From Alphaproteobacteria bacterium (GTDB lineage Bacteria > Pseudomonadota > Alphaproteobacteria > Caulobacterales > Aquidulcibacteraceae), in assembly GCA_016124655.1 (NCBI GenBank), contig WGNI01000009.1, positions 62,001-126,000 of the forward strand: 64,000 bases of DNA. The letters are read 5' to 3'. The position numbers and the translations under genes are program-made. Shown here in pieces: positions 1-11,305 of the stretch (position 1 is its first letter; each line of letters begins with the position of its first letter). The notes under the pieces were generated by a model. That model searched no databases. It was not told where the DNA came from and saw only the letters and a list, made by a program, of their open reading frames with translations.

Positions 1-940
<940 letters not shown>

Positions 941-1113
941 GCGCAAGCGTGCTCTGAAGGCGCGGCGCCTTGGCGGGCGCGGCGCCGCTCCCTATACCCA
1001 TAGACAAGCGCCGGCGGTTCGCCGCGGGCCTGATCGGTCCGCGCGCGGATCGCCCGCAAGCCGTTTCAACCGCCCGGCCGCGCCGCCTGCAGCGCTGTGG
1101 CCGCTAGTCAGGG

Positions 1114-3834
<2,721 letters not shown>

Positions 3835-3890
3835 ACTGGCGCGCCTCCGCGCCGGCGGCTACGGTGCGTGCGTACGAGGCGGGGCATGCA

Positions 3891-4991
3891 ATGAGCGGCG
3901 AAGCCAGGTTGGAGCAAGCCGTCAACGCGGCCTGCAATCTGCCCGAACTTGAAGCCTATGAGGCCCGCGTGCGTCGCGCCGCGGAAGGCGTCGGCGCGCA
4001 TTTCGGCGTGAAGGAAGCAAGCCGCACGCCCTTCACGCAGATCTCGGATTGGCTGCACCCTGCGCTTGTTGCGCCGCTTCTGCTTTTGAGTTGGGCGTTC
4101 CTGCCCGATCCGGTGGCCATGGATGAATGGGCGCCGTTTCCCTTGACGGTTCCGAAAACAACCGTGCTTTCGGCGTTGGCGGTCATCTCCATCATCGTCG
4201 GCGCGGCGAGCTTGGCGATTGCGCGCTCACGCCGGGAGCGCGGCGCGCCGCGCGCCTTGGTTGATCCGTTGGTGAAGGAGATGACGCTCTTCGCCTGCTT
4301 CCAGGCGCGCCATCAACAAAAACTGGCGTCGCTCTGCAATCTCTTGCGCGATCGCGTCGATGCGGCGCGATTGCTGGCGCACGAGGCGGAACGCGCTCTG
4401 CAACACGCGACCGACGCGCACCTGGAGCGTGCGCCGCGGACGCTCGATCCGCCGACGCTTTCGCCGACCCGACTGGATGCTGACCAATATGGCGCGCTCG
4501 CCGATGTGTACGCCGCCCGCCTTGCCGATGTGTCGCCGGTGCAAGAGGTCGCCGCGCGCCTGGACGCGCAAATCGCGCAAGCGCGCGCTGCAGCCGATAA
4601 CCTGTTGTCCGCGGCGCGCAGCGCGCTGAGCGAGACTGTGCCGAGCTATCGCGACGCAATGGAACGCGAAGACTGGGCGGAGGAGGAGTGCGCGCTCGAT
4701 CAACGCGCGCGTAGAGAGCCGTTCGAGGCGCTGGTGCGGACGTTCGATCGAATGTGGAACTATGCCGCCGACCGCACAATCGGCTTCGGCCAATTGGGCG
4801 CTGTCGCAATGCCCAACGGCGTGGTTGTGCATATGGACGCGCTGCAGAAGCGCCGCGCGCGCTTCGATACAATGCTGGACGCCTCCGCGCTGATCTATGG
4901 CGCCGCGCCGATCATGACTGGCGCGGCCTTTCTGATCGACGCAGCGTTGCGAACCGGCGGCGATCTCCGCGCGATGATCGGCCTCGGTTAG
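3891..4991 (+). CDS. Membrane protein of unknown function
   Basis: I do not recognise this family. The start is taken as ATG 3891 (366 aa); a GTG at 3864 would add nine residues. Two hydrophobic segments lie in the first third (around LVAPLLLLSWAFL and TVLSALAVISIIVGAASLAIA) and a third near the C-terminus (LIYGAAPIMTGAAFLIDAAL). The middle is a long Ala/Arg/Glu-rich helical region that probably forms coiled coil. It lies 56 bp after alaS and 18 bp before the acetyltransferase, so co-transcription is possible. No signal peptide, cysteine cluster or catalytic motif is visible. The frame is open for its full length and carries the same strong third-position G/C preference as neighbouring genes, so it is probably real. 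Confidence 0.75.
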   Translation: MSGEARLEQAVNAACNLPELEAYEARVRRAAEGVGAHFGVKEASRTPFTQISDWLHPALVAPLLLLSWAFLPDPVAMDEWAPFPLTVPKTTVLSALAVISIIVGAASLAIARSRRERGAPRALVDPLVKEMTLFACFQARHQQKLASLCNLLRDRVDAARLLAHEAERALQHATDAHLERAPRTLDPPTLSPTRLDADQYGALADVYAARLADVSPVQEVAARLDAQIAQARAAADNLLSAARSALSETVPSYRDAMEREDWAEEECALDQRARREPFEALVRTFDRMWNYAADRTIGFGQLGAVAMPNGVVVHMDALQKRRARFDTMLDASALIYGAAPIMTGAAFLIDAALRTGGDLRAMIGLG

Positions 4992-5009
4992 CGGCAAGGG
5001 AGAAGCGCT

Positions 5010-5561
5010 TTGGCCGAGAATATCCTTAGGGATGCGAACGCCGACGACGCAGCCGCGCTCGCTGCGCTGTCGCGCGAGACGTTTCTGGCGACGTTCGGCC
5101 ATCTCTATCGCGACGAAGATCGCGACGCCTACATCGCGCAAAGTTTTTCGCCGTCCATCCAAGCCGCCGAAATCGCCGATCCCAAGACGCGCCATCGCCT
5201 CGCCGAGCGCGACGGCGCGCTGATCGGCTTCGCGAAGTTCGGCGCCTACAAGCTGCCGGCCGCCATCGCCGAAGCCTCTGCGCGCGAACTCCATCGCCTC
5301 TACGTGGTGGAGGACGCCAAGGGCACGGGCGTCGCCGATGCGCTGATGCGCTGGGCCATCGATCAGGCTGTCGCCGACGGCGCAGCCGCGATGTATCTCG
5401 GCGTCTATCAGGACAATCATCGCGCGCAACGGTTTTACGCACGCTACGGCTTTGAGCGCTTCGGCGAATATGTCTTCGAAGTCGGCGCCGCGCGCGATGC
5501 GGAATTCATCCTGCGTCTGTCGCTGCCGCGCGCGCAAAACGGACGTCAAAACAGCAGGTAA
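5010..5561 (+). CDS. GNAT-family N-acetyltransferase
   Basis: A cytoplasmic acetyl-CoA-dependent acyltransferase of the GCN5 superfamily; the substrate cannot be deduced. It is 183 aa. It starts at TTG 5010, chosen because AAGGGAG sits about 8 bases upstream and the N-terminus then runs directly into the fold (AENILRDANADDAAALAALSR). Strand beta4 and the acetyl-CoA loop are seen as ELHRLYVVEDAKGTGVADAL (the Q/RxxGxG/A position reads AKGTGVA), followed by YLGVYQDNHRAQRFYARYGF, the typical end of the GNAT core. The start lies 18 bp after the preceding membrane protein gene, suggesting an operon. Confidence 0.9.
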   Translation: MAENILRDANADDAAALAALSRETFLATFGHLYRDEDRDAYIAQSFSPSIQAAEIADPKTRHRLAERDGALIGFAKFGAYKLPAAIAEASARELHRLYVVEDAKGTGVADALMRWAIDQAVADGAAAMYLGVYQDNHRAQRFYARYGFERFGEYVFEVGAARDAEFILRLSLPRAQNGRQNSR

Positions 5562-5618
5562 GGTCTCCGCAACCAAATCGGAGTCTTGTCACAGGCTCCG
5601 ATTCGCGAGGGGAACGCC

Positions 5619-5960
5619 GTGTCCGCAGAAGCAGATGCGCTTACCGGCTTTTTGGGCCCGGATGTCTATGACCGTCTGAGCTGGACGGCGCTGAACGACG
5701 AACAGCGTGCAGCGATTCTGTGCGTCTTTCGACTCGGCCTCAATGCCGGCGCCGCCTCCGGCGCCATCGCCGCGATCGATGCGATCCTGGCCGACGGCCG
5801 CGTCGTGCTGTGCGAAGACGGCACCCAATGGGAAGCGCGCGCCGAGGATGCGCACCTCGTGGAGGAATGGGGCGAGGGCGCGCTGGTGGCGATCCACCGC
5901 GGCATGCTCTACCGGCTCGACGAGTGGGAAGCGGTGGAGGTGGAGCCGCTCAGGCTGTGA
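5619..5960 (+). CDS. Small acidic protein of unknown function
   Basis: This 113-aa protein is rich in Ala, Asp and Glu, with no signal peptide or membrane segment. I chose GTG 5619 because GAGGGG at 5607-5612 is correctly spaced from it; a TTG at 5586 would add 11 residues without a better ribosome site. The sequence has an N-terminal helical part (GPDVYDRLSWTALNDEQRAAILCVFRLGLNAG, divided here only by family-neutral reading) and a C-terminal strand-rich part with several Trp and Glu residues (GTQWEARAEDAHLVEEWGEG). No family recognised. The gene is 57 bp downstream of the acetyltransferase. Confidence 0.65.
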   Translation: MSAEADALTGFLGPDVYDRLSWTALNDEQRAAILCVFRLGLNAGAASGAIAAIDAILADGRVVLCEDGTQWEARAEDAHLVEEWGEGALVAIHRGMLYRLDEWEAVEVEPLRL

Positions 5961-6021
5961 CGCTCTGTCCAATCTGTGCAGACTGAACAGAAAGCCGACG
6001 CGGATGGGTGCTCTTGCGCCA

Positions 6022-6058
6022 TATTGAAATTCGATATACCCAATATCGAAATTCGATA
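6022..6058 (+). promoter_or_regulatory. Twin 15-bp palindromic operator before the aspartyl protease gene
   Basis: Two copies of an odd-centred palindrome stand in tandem. Copy 2 (6044-6058) is a perfect TATCGAA-A-TTCGATA. Copy 1 (6022-6036) is TATTGAA-A-TTCGATA with a single mismatched pair. The centres (6029 and 6051) are 22 bp apart, two helical turns, so two dimers would bind the same face of the DNA. The second copy ends 12 bp before the chosen start codon at 6071, overlapping where a ribosome site and early transcript would lie, which suggests repression. The A/T-rich block stands out sharply from the surrounding GC-rich DNA. The regulator is unknown. Confidence 0.75.
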
Positions 6059-6070
6059 AGGACAAGGTCC

Positions 6071-7258
6071 ATGCAACGCTTCACCCTGGTTCTGGCCGCC
6101 GTCTTGGCCGGCTTCGCCCTGGGCAGCCCGGCGTCCCAGCGTCTGGGGCCTACCGCCGCCGCCGCTGAGCAGGTTGCCGCCGCCGAGGCGTTCGCCCCGG
6201 TCGAGACCTATCGCAACAAGATCCTAGTCATCGCCGAGATCAACGGCCGCCCCTTCACGGCGGTCTATGACAGCGGCGCCGCCCGCTCCGCGCTCTCCGC
6301 TCAGGCCGCCGAAGCGCTGGGCCTGACTGTCGCGGGCCGCGCCACCGCGAGCGGGTTCGGCGGCGACGCCGAAGTGCGCTTTGCCCGTGATGTCGAAGTC
6401 ACGCTGGCCGGCCGCTCGCAGACCTTCCGCCGCTTGCCGGTGATCGACTATGCGCCGCTGACCCGAAGCTTCGGCCGGCAATTCGATCTCATCCTGGGCG
6501 TCGATCTTTTCCCCGACGCCGTCACCATGTTCGATCCCGGCGCACGCCGCCTGTCGTTCACGCCGCGCGAAAGCTTCACGCCGCCCGCCGGCGCCCACCG
6601 CCTGCGCCTGACGCGCCATCGCGGCAATTACGAGCTCACGATGCGCGTCAATGGCGAGACCGCGCGCGCGAATTTCGATCTCGGCGCCGGCGACGCGCTA
6701 GCGCTCTCCCACGCCTTCGCGCAGCGCATCCAGCTCGATGCATCCAATCGCCCCGCGCGCCTGGCTACCGGCATCGGCGGCGATCATGATCTGGGCCTGG
6801 CCAGCGTCGCCCGCGCGGAGCTCGCGGGCCATGATTTCGCCGACGTGCCCGTGTCGCTGGCGCCCGATCGCCTGCCCACGCGCGCCGACGTCAATCTCGG
6901 TTACGCGCTTCTGTCGCGCTTCCGCCTGTTCATGGACTTCCGCCGCGAAACGCTGTGGCTGGAGCCTTTGCCCGGCGCGACCGAGGCGGGGTTTGAACGC
7001 GATCTCGCCGGCATGACCGTGCGGCGCTTGCAGCCCGATCGCCTGACGATCGCGCATGTCTCGCCGGTTGGACCAGCGCACGATGCAGGGCTCGTCGCAG
7101 GCGATGAAATCCTCGCCGTCGATGGCGCGCACGTCGCCGATTGGCCGCAAGGCGCGGACGTGCGCGCCTGGTCGTTCGGTCCGGACGCGCCGCGCGCCGC
7201 CGCGCTCACCTTGGCCGACGGCCGCGCCGTCACGGTTTCCCTGCGACGCTTTTACTGA
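6071..7258 (+). CDS. Exported aspartyl protease (retropepsin-like, two Asp motifs) with C-terminal PDZ domain
   Basis: A predicted periplasmic aspartic peptidase of 395 aa. ATG 6071 was chosen because it starts directly with a signal peptide (MQRFTLVLAAVLAGFALGSP) and follows TAAGGACAAGG; a longer frame from 6008 would bury the signal and run through the operator. The first active-site motif is VYDSGAARSALS (Asp67); the second, weaker, is NFDLGAGDALALS (Asp203), giving two tandem Asp_protease_2-type halves. A PDZ domain occupies about residues 315-390 (VSPVGPAHDAGLVAGDEILAV, split by function: the GLxxGDxI core). Proteases with PDZ usually recognise C-termini of exported proteins. Control by the twin palindromes just upstream is likely. 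Confidence 0.85.
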   Translation: MQRFTLVLAAVLAGFALGSPASQRLGPTAAAAEQVAAAEAFAPVETYRNKILVIAEINGRPFTAVYDSGAARSALSAQAAEALGLTVAGRATASGFGGDAEVRFARDVEVTLAGRSQTFRRLPVIDYAPLTRSFGRQFDLILGVDLFPDAVTMFDPGARRLSFTPRESFTPPAGAHRLRLTRHRGNYELTMRVNGETARANFDLGAGDALALSHAFAQRIQLDASNRPARLATGIGGDHDLGLASVARAELAGHDFADVPVSLAPDRLPTRADVNLGYALLSRFRLFMDFRRETLWLEPLPGATEAGFERDLAGMTVRRLQPDRLTIAHVSPVGPAHDAGLVAGDEILAVDGAHVADWPQGADVRAWSFGPDAPRAAALTLADGRAVTVSLRRFY

Positions 7259-7284
7259 GCGCGCGCCTGCAAACGGAGAGCGAT

Positions 7285-7512
7285 ATGGATCGGCTGATTG
7301 TCCCCGTCGCCATCGCAGCGACCGTCGTCCTGGCCTTGGGCGAGCCGCTGAATGCCCTCGCGTGCGGTCTGGGCGAACACGTCGCGGCCTTTACGCAGGC
7401 GTTCGCGCCGGAACGCTTGCAGGCGCACTGCGCGGCGATCTTTGGCGTGTTGCAGGACGGCGTGGGCGCCTTCGCGGCGATCGACACAGTCTTCGCTGCG
7501 CTCGCGCGCTGA
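7285..7512 (+). CDS. Small protein with N-terminal hydrophobic segment
   Basis: A 75-aa product starting at ATG 7285, with GGAGAG about 9 bases upstream. The N-terminus (MDRLIVPVAIAATVVLALGEP) is a membrane segment or uncleaved signal; the rest is Ala-rich with two cysteines. It lies 26 bp downstream of the aspartyl protease gene and is probably co-transcribed with it, so a link to the same periplasmic function is possible but not shown. No family recognised. Confidence 0.55.
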   Translation: MDRLIVPVAIAATVVLALGEPLNALACGLGEHVAAFTQAFAPERLQAHCAAIFGVLQDGVGAFAAIDTVFAALAR

Positions 7513-7514
7513 CC

Positions 7515-7859
7515 TCAACCGGTCAGCGCCGCAGCGTTGAGCTTTTCGCGCCAGGTCTTGGCCAGATCCTTCAATTCCGCGCGCGCGATCGAGGCGTCGC
7601 TGGAGATGTCCTCCAATTCTTGCAGGATCTCGAAATGGAACGACTCTTCCCCATGCGCGGCCCATGCGGCCTGCACAGCGCGATTGGGATGGCTGCCGGT
7701 GCGCAGCGTGAACCAGGTGGCGTTGGGCTGGCTGTCGAGATTGGGCGAAGACGAAACCCACGTCTCGCCGGTCGCGGCGCAGCGCACCGCGAACGCCCCG
7801 CGGCGCGCCTTGCGTTCCTTGTACTCGCGCACGAGCGTGCGTTTGCGGTCGTTGGACAT
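7515..7859 (-). CDS. GIY-YIG nuclease-family small protein
   Basis: A 114-aa protein resembling a small group annotated as GIY-YIG nuclease-family proteins in Alphaproteobacteria. The recognisable features are the basic N-terminus (MSNDRKRTLVREYKERK), the central FAVRCAATGETWVSSSPNLD strand pair and SHPNRAVQAAWAAHGEESFHFEIL. The start at 7859 was chosen because it gives this conserved N-terminus; an in-frame start 36 bases upstream is unlikely. The canonical GIY and YIG triplets are degenerate, so nuclease activity is uncertain. The gene is convergent with the small gene ending at 7512. Confidence 0.75.
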   Translation of the reverse strand: MSNDRKRTLVREYKERKARRGAFAVRCAATGETWVSSSPNLDSQPNATWFTLRTGSHPNRAVQAAWAAHGEESFHFEILQELEDISSDASIARAELKDLAKTWREKLNAAALTG

Positions 7860-7987
7860 GATCGCCACCATCCGCCAAGCGGGCGCCCGCCGCAAGCGTC
7901 CGCCAGCCGATCACGGGGGCGGGGCTACCGGCGCGCTTCCCGATCGCCTAGCATCGGCGCGAGGCTGAACAAAAGAGGCGATCAAAC

Positions 7988-8623
7988 ATGCTCACCGTGC
8001 ATCATCTGGGGTTGTCGCAATCGGAACGCATCGTCTGGCTCTGCGAAGAGCTGGAGATCGCTTACGACTTCAAGCGCTATGACCGCCGCGCCGATAATCG
8101 CATGGCGCCGGACGAGTATAAGGCGCTCCATCCCATGGGCATCGCCCCGGTGATCACCGACGGCGCGCTGGTCTTGGGCGAAAGCGGCGCCATCTGCGAT
8201 TACATCTGCGCGCGCTACGGCGACGGCCGGCTGACGCCCGCGCCCGATCATCCCGGCTTCGCCGACCACCTGTTCTGGTTTCACTGGTCGAACGGCACCT
8301 TCATGGCCACGTTCATGATGCAGCTGGTGCTGTCCATGGGCAGCGGGGACAATCCCGCCGCCGTCTTCGCTGCAGATCGCAACAATCGCGCCTGGGCCAT
8401 GCTGGAGCGGCGTCTTGGTGAAAAGCCGTATTTCGGCGGCGACAATCTCACCACCGCCGACATCATGATGGTCTATTGCCTCACCACCAGCCGCGCCTTC
8501 GGCGGCGCGCCGCCGGACGGCCTTCCCAATCTGAAGGCCTATCTCGCGCGCATCGGCGCGCGCCCGGCCTATCAGCGCGCCATGGCCAAGGCCGAGCCCG
8601 GCATGGCGCCGATGCTGTCGTGA
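7988..8623 (+). CDS. Glutathione S-transferase family protein
   Basis: A cytosolic GST of 211 aa. The N-terminal thioredoxin-like half contains the cis-proline and glutathione-binding segment (GIAPVITDGALVLGESGAICDYI, with GESGAI as the G-site). The C-terminal all-helical half contains the N-capping-type segment NLTTADIMMVYCL. The catalytic position near the N-terminus reads LGLSQSERIVWLCEEL, so Ser rather than Tyr or Cys may interact with glutathione. AAGAGGCGATCAAAC precedes ATG 7988. The last codons overlap the start of the next gene by 4 bases (GTGA), so the two are translationally coupled. Confidence 0.92.
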   Translation: MLTVHHLGLSQSERIVWLCEELEIAYDFKRYDRRADNRMAPDEYKALHPMGIAPVITDGALVLGESGAICDYICARYGDGRLTPAPDHPGFADHLFWFHWSNGTFMATFMMQLVLSMGSGDNPAAVFAADRNNRAWAMLERRLGEKPYFGGDNLTTADIMMVYCLTTSRAFGGAPPDGLPNLKAYLARIGARPAYQRAMAKAEPGMAPMLS

Positions 8624-9015
8624 ACCGCGCTGCCGCGGCCAAGCGCATTCAGTTCGCGCTGGCCGCAATCTTCATCGGTCTGGGCGGCTGGTGCGTGCTC
8701 GCGCCGCTCAGCGTCGAGCGGTTGGTGCTGCGCCCTGAAGTCCAGCACCTGTCGGCGACATCCGCGCTCTTCATCGCCTGCTTCGGCGCGCAGGCGGTTC
8801 TGTGCGGCCTCGTCATCGCACTGTCGGAGTTCAATCCGAGAACGTTTCTGGTTTTCGGCCTGGTTGGCTCCGTGCCGTTCTTCGCGTTCAACTGGTATTT
8901 CGTGTTCGTCGCAAAGATGTTCACGCCCTGGATGCTGCTCGACTTCGCCGGCAATGTGGGCATTCTCGTCTGCGGCCTCGCCGGCTATTGGCTGACCCGT
9001 CCCGCTCCATCTTAG
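8620..9015 (+). CDS. Four-helix integral membrane protein
   Basis: A 131-aa membrane protein starting at GTG 8620, which overlaps the GST stop codon. Four hydrophobic segments are visible: FALAAIFIGLGGWCVLAPL, SALFIACFGAQAVLCGLVIAL, FLVFGLVGSVPFFAFNWYFVF and LDFAGNVGILVCGLAGYWLT. The conserved-looking FNWYFVF and the loop Pro/Asp residues recall small DoxX-like or hypothetical membrane proteins, but I cannot assign a family. Coupling with the GST implies coordinated expression. Confidence 0.8.
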   Translation: MNRAAAAKRIQFALAAIFIGLGGWCVLAPLSVERLVLRPEVQHLSATSALFIACFGAQAVLCGLVIALSEFNPRTFLVFGLVGSVPFFAFNWYFVFVAKMFTPWMLLDFAGNVGILVCGLAGYWLTRPAPS

Positions 9016-9060
9016 AAATATTTTCGCCAAGCCGAGACAACCGCGCCCGCGCGGGATTAG

Positions 9061-10002
9061 ATGGCGGAAAAGAACGCAGAGGCGAACACGATGGCGCAAG
9101 GATTGGGCAGACGCGCGCGCACCATGGCGGAGCTGGGCGCCAACATGGCCGCGCTCGAACCGCAAAAGCTCGAAAACTTTCGCCCGATCGACGCCCAACC
9201 CAGCGATGTCTTCATCACCTGCTGGGCCAAGAGCGGCACCACCATGATGCAGCAGATGTTTCATCAGTTGCGCATGGGCGCAGCGACCGGCGCCGGCGAC
9301 ATGGATTTCGACGACATCAGCCGCGTCGTGCCGTGGGAAGATACAGCCCGCATGCTCGATTTCGACATGACCGCCCCGCAGCGCGCCGCCCCGCGCGGCT
9401 TCAAATCCCATCGTGAGTATGAGCGGCTTCCGGCCGGCTCGCGCTATGTCGTCACGCTGCGCGATCCGAAGGAAACGTTTGTCTCCTTCTATCGTTTCTT
9501 CGACGGCTGGCACATCGAGCGCGGCGCGCTCTCGATGGAGGAGTTCTTCCCCATCTGGATGTTGGGCGGGCCCGGCGGCTGCAATTATTTCACTCATACG
9601 TTAAGTTGGTGGGCCAGACGCGATGCGCCCGATACGCTCCTGGCCACCTATACGAAAGCCTCGAGCAACCGCGCCTGGATGATCCGTCGTCTCGCGGCGT
9701 TTCTGGGCATTGAATTGACTGACACGCTGCAGGCCTTGGTGGAGCGCCACACCAGCCGCGATTTCATGCACGCCCACCGCAATCGCTTTGACGACGCGAT
9801 GATGTGCGTGGTGATGGAGGAGCGCTTGGGCATTCCCGCCGACAGCGATTCCACCAAGGTGCAGGAAAAGGGCAGCGACGCCGGCGCCGCGCCGCAAAGC
9901 GTCTGCGATCGGATCGACGCGCTCTGGGCTGAACGCGTCGCGCCGGTCACGGGACATGCGGATTTTGCCTCGCTCGCCGCGGAGTTGGATGGGCGGGGGT
10001 GA
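9061..10002 (+). CDS. Sulfotransferase domain protein
   Basis: Transfers sulfate from PAPS to a hydroxyl or amine acceptor in the cytoplasm; the acceptor is unknown. It is 313 aa from ATG 9061; ATG 9091 with GAGG at 9079-9082 is an equally plausible start. The 5'-phosphosulfate loop is CWAKSGTTMMQQM and the 3'-phosphate-binding segment is RYVVTLRDPKETFVSFYRFF. The C-terminus (ERVAPVTGHADFASLAAEL) matches a short remnant at 10712-10777, evidence of a lost tandem copy. A sulfatase gene lies at 40.1 kb but is not linked to this gene. Confidence 0.9.
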   Translation: MAEKNAEANTMAQGLGRRARTMAELGANMAALEPQKLENFRPIDAQPSDVFITCWAKSGTTMMQQMFHQLRMGAATGAGDMDFDDISRVVPWEDTARMLDFDMTAPQRAAPRGFKSHREYERLPAGSRYVVTLRDPKETFVSFYRFFDGWHIERGALSMEEFFPIWMLGGPGGCNYFTHTLSWWARRDAPDTLLATYTKASSNRAWMIRRLAAFLGIELTDTLQALVERHTSRDFMHAHRNRFDDAMMCVVMEERLGIPADSDSTKVQEKGSDAGAAPQSVCDRIDALWAERVAPVTGHADFASLAAELDGRG

Positions 10003-10057
10003 GGCGTGCGCATCGCTTCGCGCTGCGCCAAATAAACCTCTGCTTCGAGAGACGCCG

Positions 10058-10540
10058 CTATGCGCCCAGGAGCGCTGCGGCGAGATCCGCCCAACTGTCG
10101 ACCGGCTGCACGCCACGCGTGCTGACCCCAATTTTCTGGGGCCCAAACAGGTAGCGATGGCGCACGCTTGTCAGGTGAACCAGCACATCCATCCGGTCGT
10201 CGACAAAATGCGTGACGCCCAGGCGTTTGCAGATCGGCCCCTTGTCGCGCCGCTCTCTGCAGAAATGGAGCGCCTGTTGGTCAAGGCCAAGCGCATCGAG
10301 CACGTTATGGTGCGCCAGCCAAAGGCGAGTTTTTTCCTCTATGCGAGGGCCGCACTTCGAGACGATGCAAATGCGCTGACCGAACCGTTCGCGCCCAAGA
10401 CGAACCAAACTATCGAAGGCGCCAGCGACAGCCGGCGTCTCAAGGAAACGATCCGAGAAAAAAGACGTGTCCGAGCCGTCGGCTCTTATGCGGTCGACGA
10501 GGACGCCGCCAACGTCGACCCCCAACAATTCAGTGTTCAC
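10058..10540 (-). CDS. HAD-like protein lacking the second catalytic Asp
   Basis: A 160-aa HAD-superfamily protein. Motif I reads LLGVDVGGVLVDR: the nucleophile Asp is present but the usual second Asp (DxD) is Gly, so phosphatase chemistry is doubtful. SKCGPRIEEKT may be motif II, KGPICKRLGVTHFVDDRMDVL holds motif III/IV with the metal-binding Asp-Asp. Related proteins are known as uncharacterised HAD-family hydrolases. It is encoded opposite to the sulfotransferase and lies between that gene and the sulfotransferase remnant, as if inserted or left over after a deletion. Confidence 0.75.
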   Translation of the reverse strand: MNTELLGVDVGGVLVDRIRADGSDTSFFSDRFLETPAVAGAFDSLVRLGRERFGQRICIVSKCGPRIEEKTRLWLAHHNVLDALGLDQQALHFCRERRDKGPICKRLGVTHFVDDRMDVLVHLTSVRHRYLFGPQKIGVSTRGVQPVDSWADLAAALLGA

Positions 10541-10711
10541 GACGCGGTTCTAGCGACGCCGATCGCCAAAGTCATCCGTCCCGGAAAGACCTTCGGCGTT
10601 CTGGTTGACGCGGGGCCTGTGCAATGCAATCGCGCGGCGCCGATGCGAGAAAAATCAAAACGTTCAGTGCTGGCGCCGCGAAGTGCTTCAAGAACGCAAC
10701 CGTTCGCCGCC

Positions 10712-10777
10712 GGACGCGTCGCGCCGGTCATGCGGCATGGCGGCTTTGCGTCGATGGCCGCGGAGCTGGAGCGGTGA
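10712..10777 (+). pseudogene. 3' remnant of a second sulfotransferase gene
   Basis: The last 22 codons of this open stretch read GRVAPVMRHGGFASMAAELER-stop and align with the C-terminus of the upstream sulfotransferase (ERVAPVTGHADFASLAAELDGRG). The nucleotide match is also obvious, with shared runs such as GCGTCGCGCCGGTCA. No start, PAPS motifs or other sulfotransferase sequence precede it. It is best explained as the residue of a tandem duplicate. The flanking non-coding stretch 10541-10919 otherwise holds only the palindrome at 10798-10817. Confidence 0.6.
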
Positions 10778-10797
10778 GGGGATGGCGACCGCAGCCA

Positions 10798-10817
10798 CCT
10801 TCCCCTCGCGGGGAAGG
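10798..10817. repeat. REP-like palindrome, family CCTTCCCC/GGGGAAGG
   Basis: An 8-bp inverted repeat, CCTTCCCC and GGGGAAGG, with a TCGC loop and followed by ACG. A closely related copy is at 46531-46550 and a shorter one at 15891-15902. All are intergenic. This is one of several palindrome families scattered through the window. Confidence 0.7.
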
Positions 10818-10919
10818 ACGATTGCAGCCTGCGACGAGTGCTTCGACCGAAGGCCACACTATTCGGCCGCTCGCGCGCGGGAACACATGCGGAAGGAATG
10901 CGCCGAAAAGAGACATCGC

Positions 10920-11210
10920 TTAGTCTTGCCCAAACAACTTCACCACCGCATCCAGGAAAGCTTCCTTATTTCCCGCCGGCTTCGACACACCAATATATTC
11001 TTCAGCACTTGCCAGATAGGCGAGCATGTCACTGCGATATGCGCCCCCCCTCACCATTCCCGCTAGCCGCGCCAAATAGCTGTCGTATTCGTCTTCCGGC
11101 AGCGGACGATAGCCCAACTCCTCCGTTGTTTTCACATTCGCCATCGGAACGCCAATAGGGTTCCAATGAAGAGCGCAGAGAAGACGAAGTTGGCGAAGTT
11201 CATCCGTCAT
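10920..11210 (-). CDS. Small acidic protein of unknown function
   Basis: A 96-aa protein. The N-terminal LRQLRLLCALHWNPIGVP followed by a DEYDSYLARLAGMV segment resembles a widespread type of small uncharacterised protein with HWDPIGV-DEYD patterning; no function is known to me. The gene is noticeably less GC-rich than its neighbours and uses more A/T-ending codons, which may indicate recent acquisition. No clear ribosome site lies before the ATG at 11210. It sits alone between the sulfotransferase remnant and icd. Confidence 0.65.
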   Translation of the reverse strand: MTDELRQLRLLCALHWNPIGVPMANVKTTEELGYRPLPEDEYDSYLARLAGMVRGGAYRSDMLAYLASAEEYIGVSKPAGNKEAFLDAVVKLFGQD

Positions 11211-11305
11211 CGACGCACTATGGCCGCTCCGTCGACCGTCTCAAATGGGCCAATCCCAGACTCCGCATCCCACACCGTGAACGTCCGAAATCGCGTGCGC
11301 CCCCG

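Noticed and set aside
941-1113. Possible terminator in the recA-alaS gap (GGCGCGGCGCC repeats)
   Set aside because: The stem is short, GC-only and has no T-run; no confident call.
4227-5576. 449-aa antisense frame across two genes
   Set aside because: It spans the membrane-protein gene and the acetyltransferase on the opposite strand without domain signatures; shadow of high GC coding.
7860-7987. Search for a tRNA or structured RNA in the gap before the GST gene and in other gaps
   Set aside because: No cloverleaf-forming segments with a TTCGA-type T-loop were found by eye in any gap; negative by reading only.
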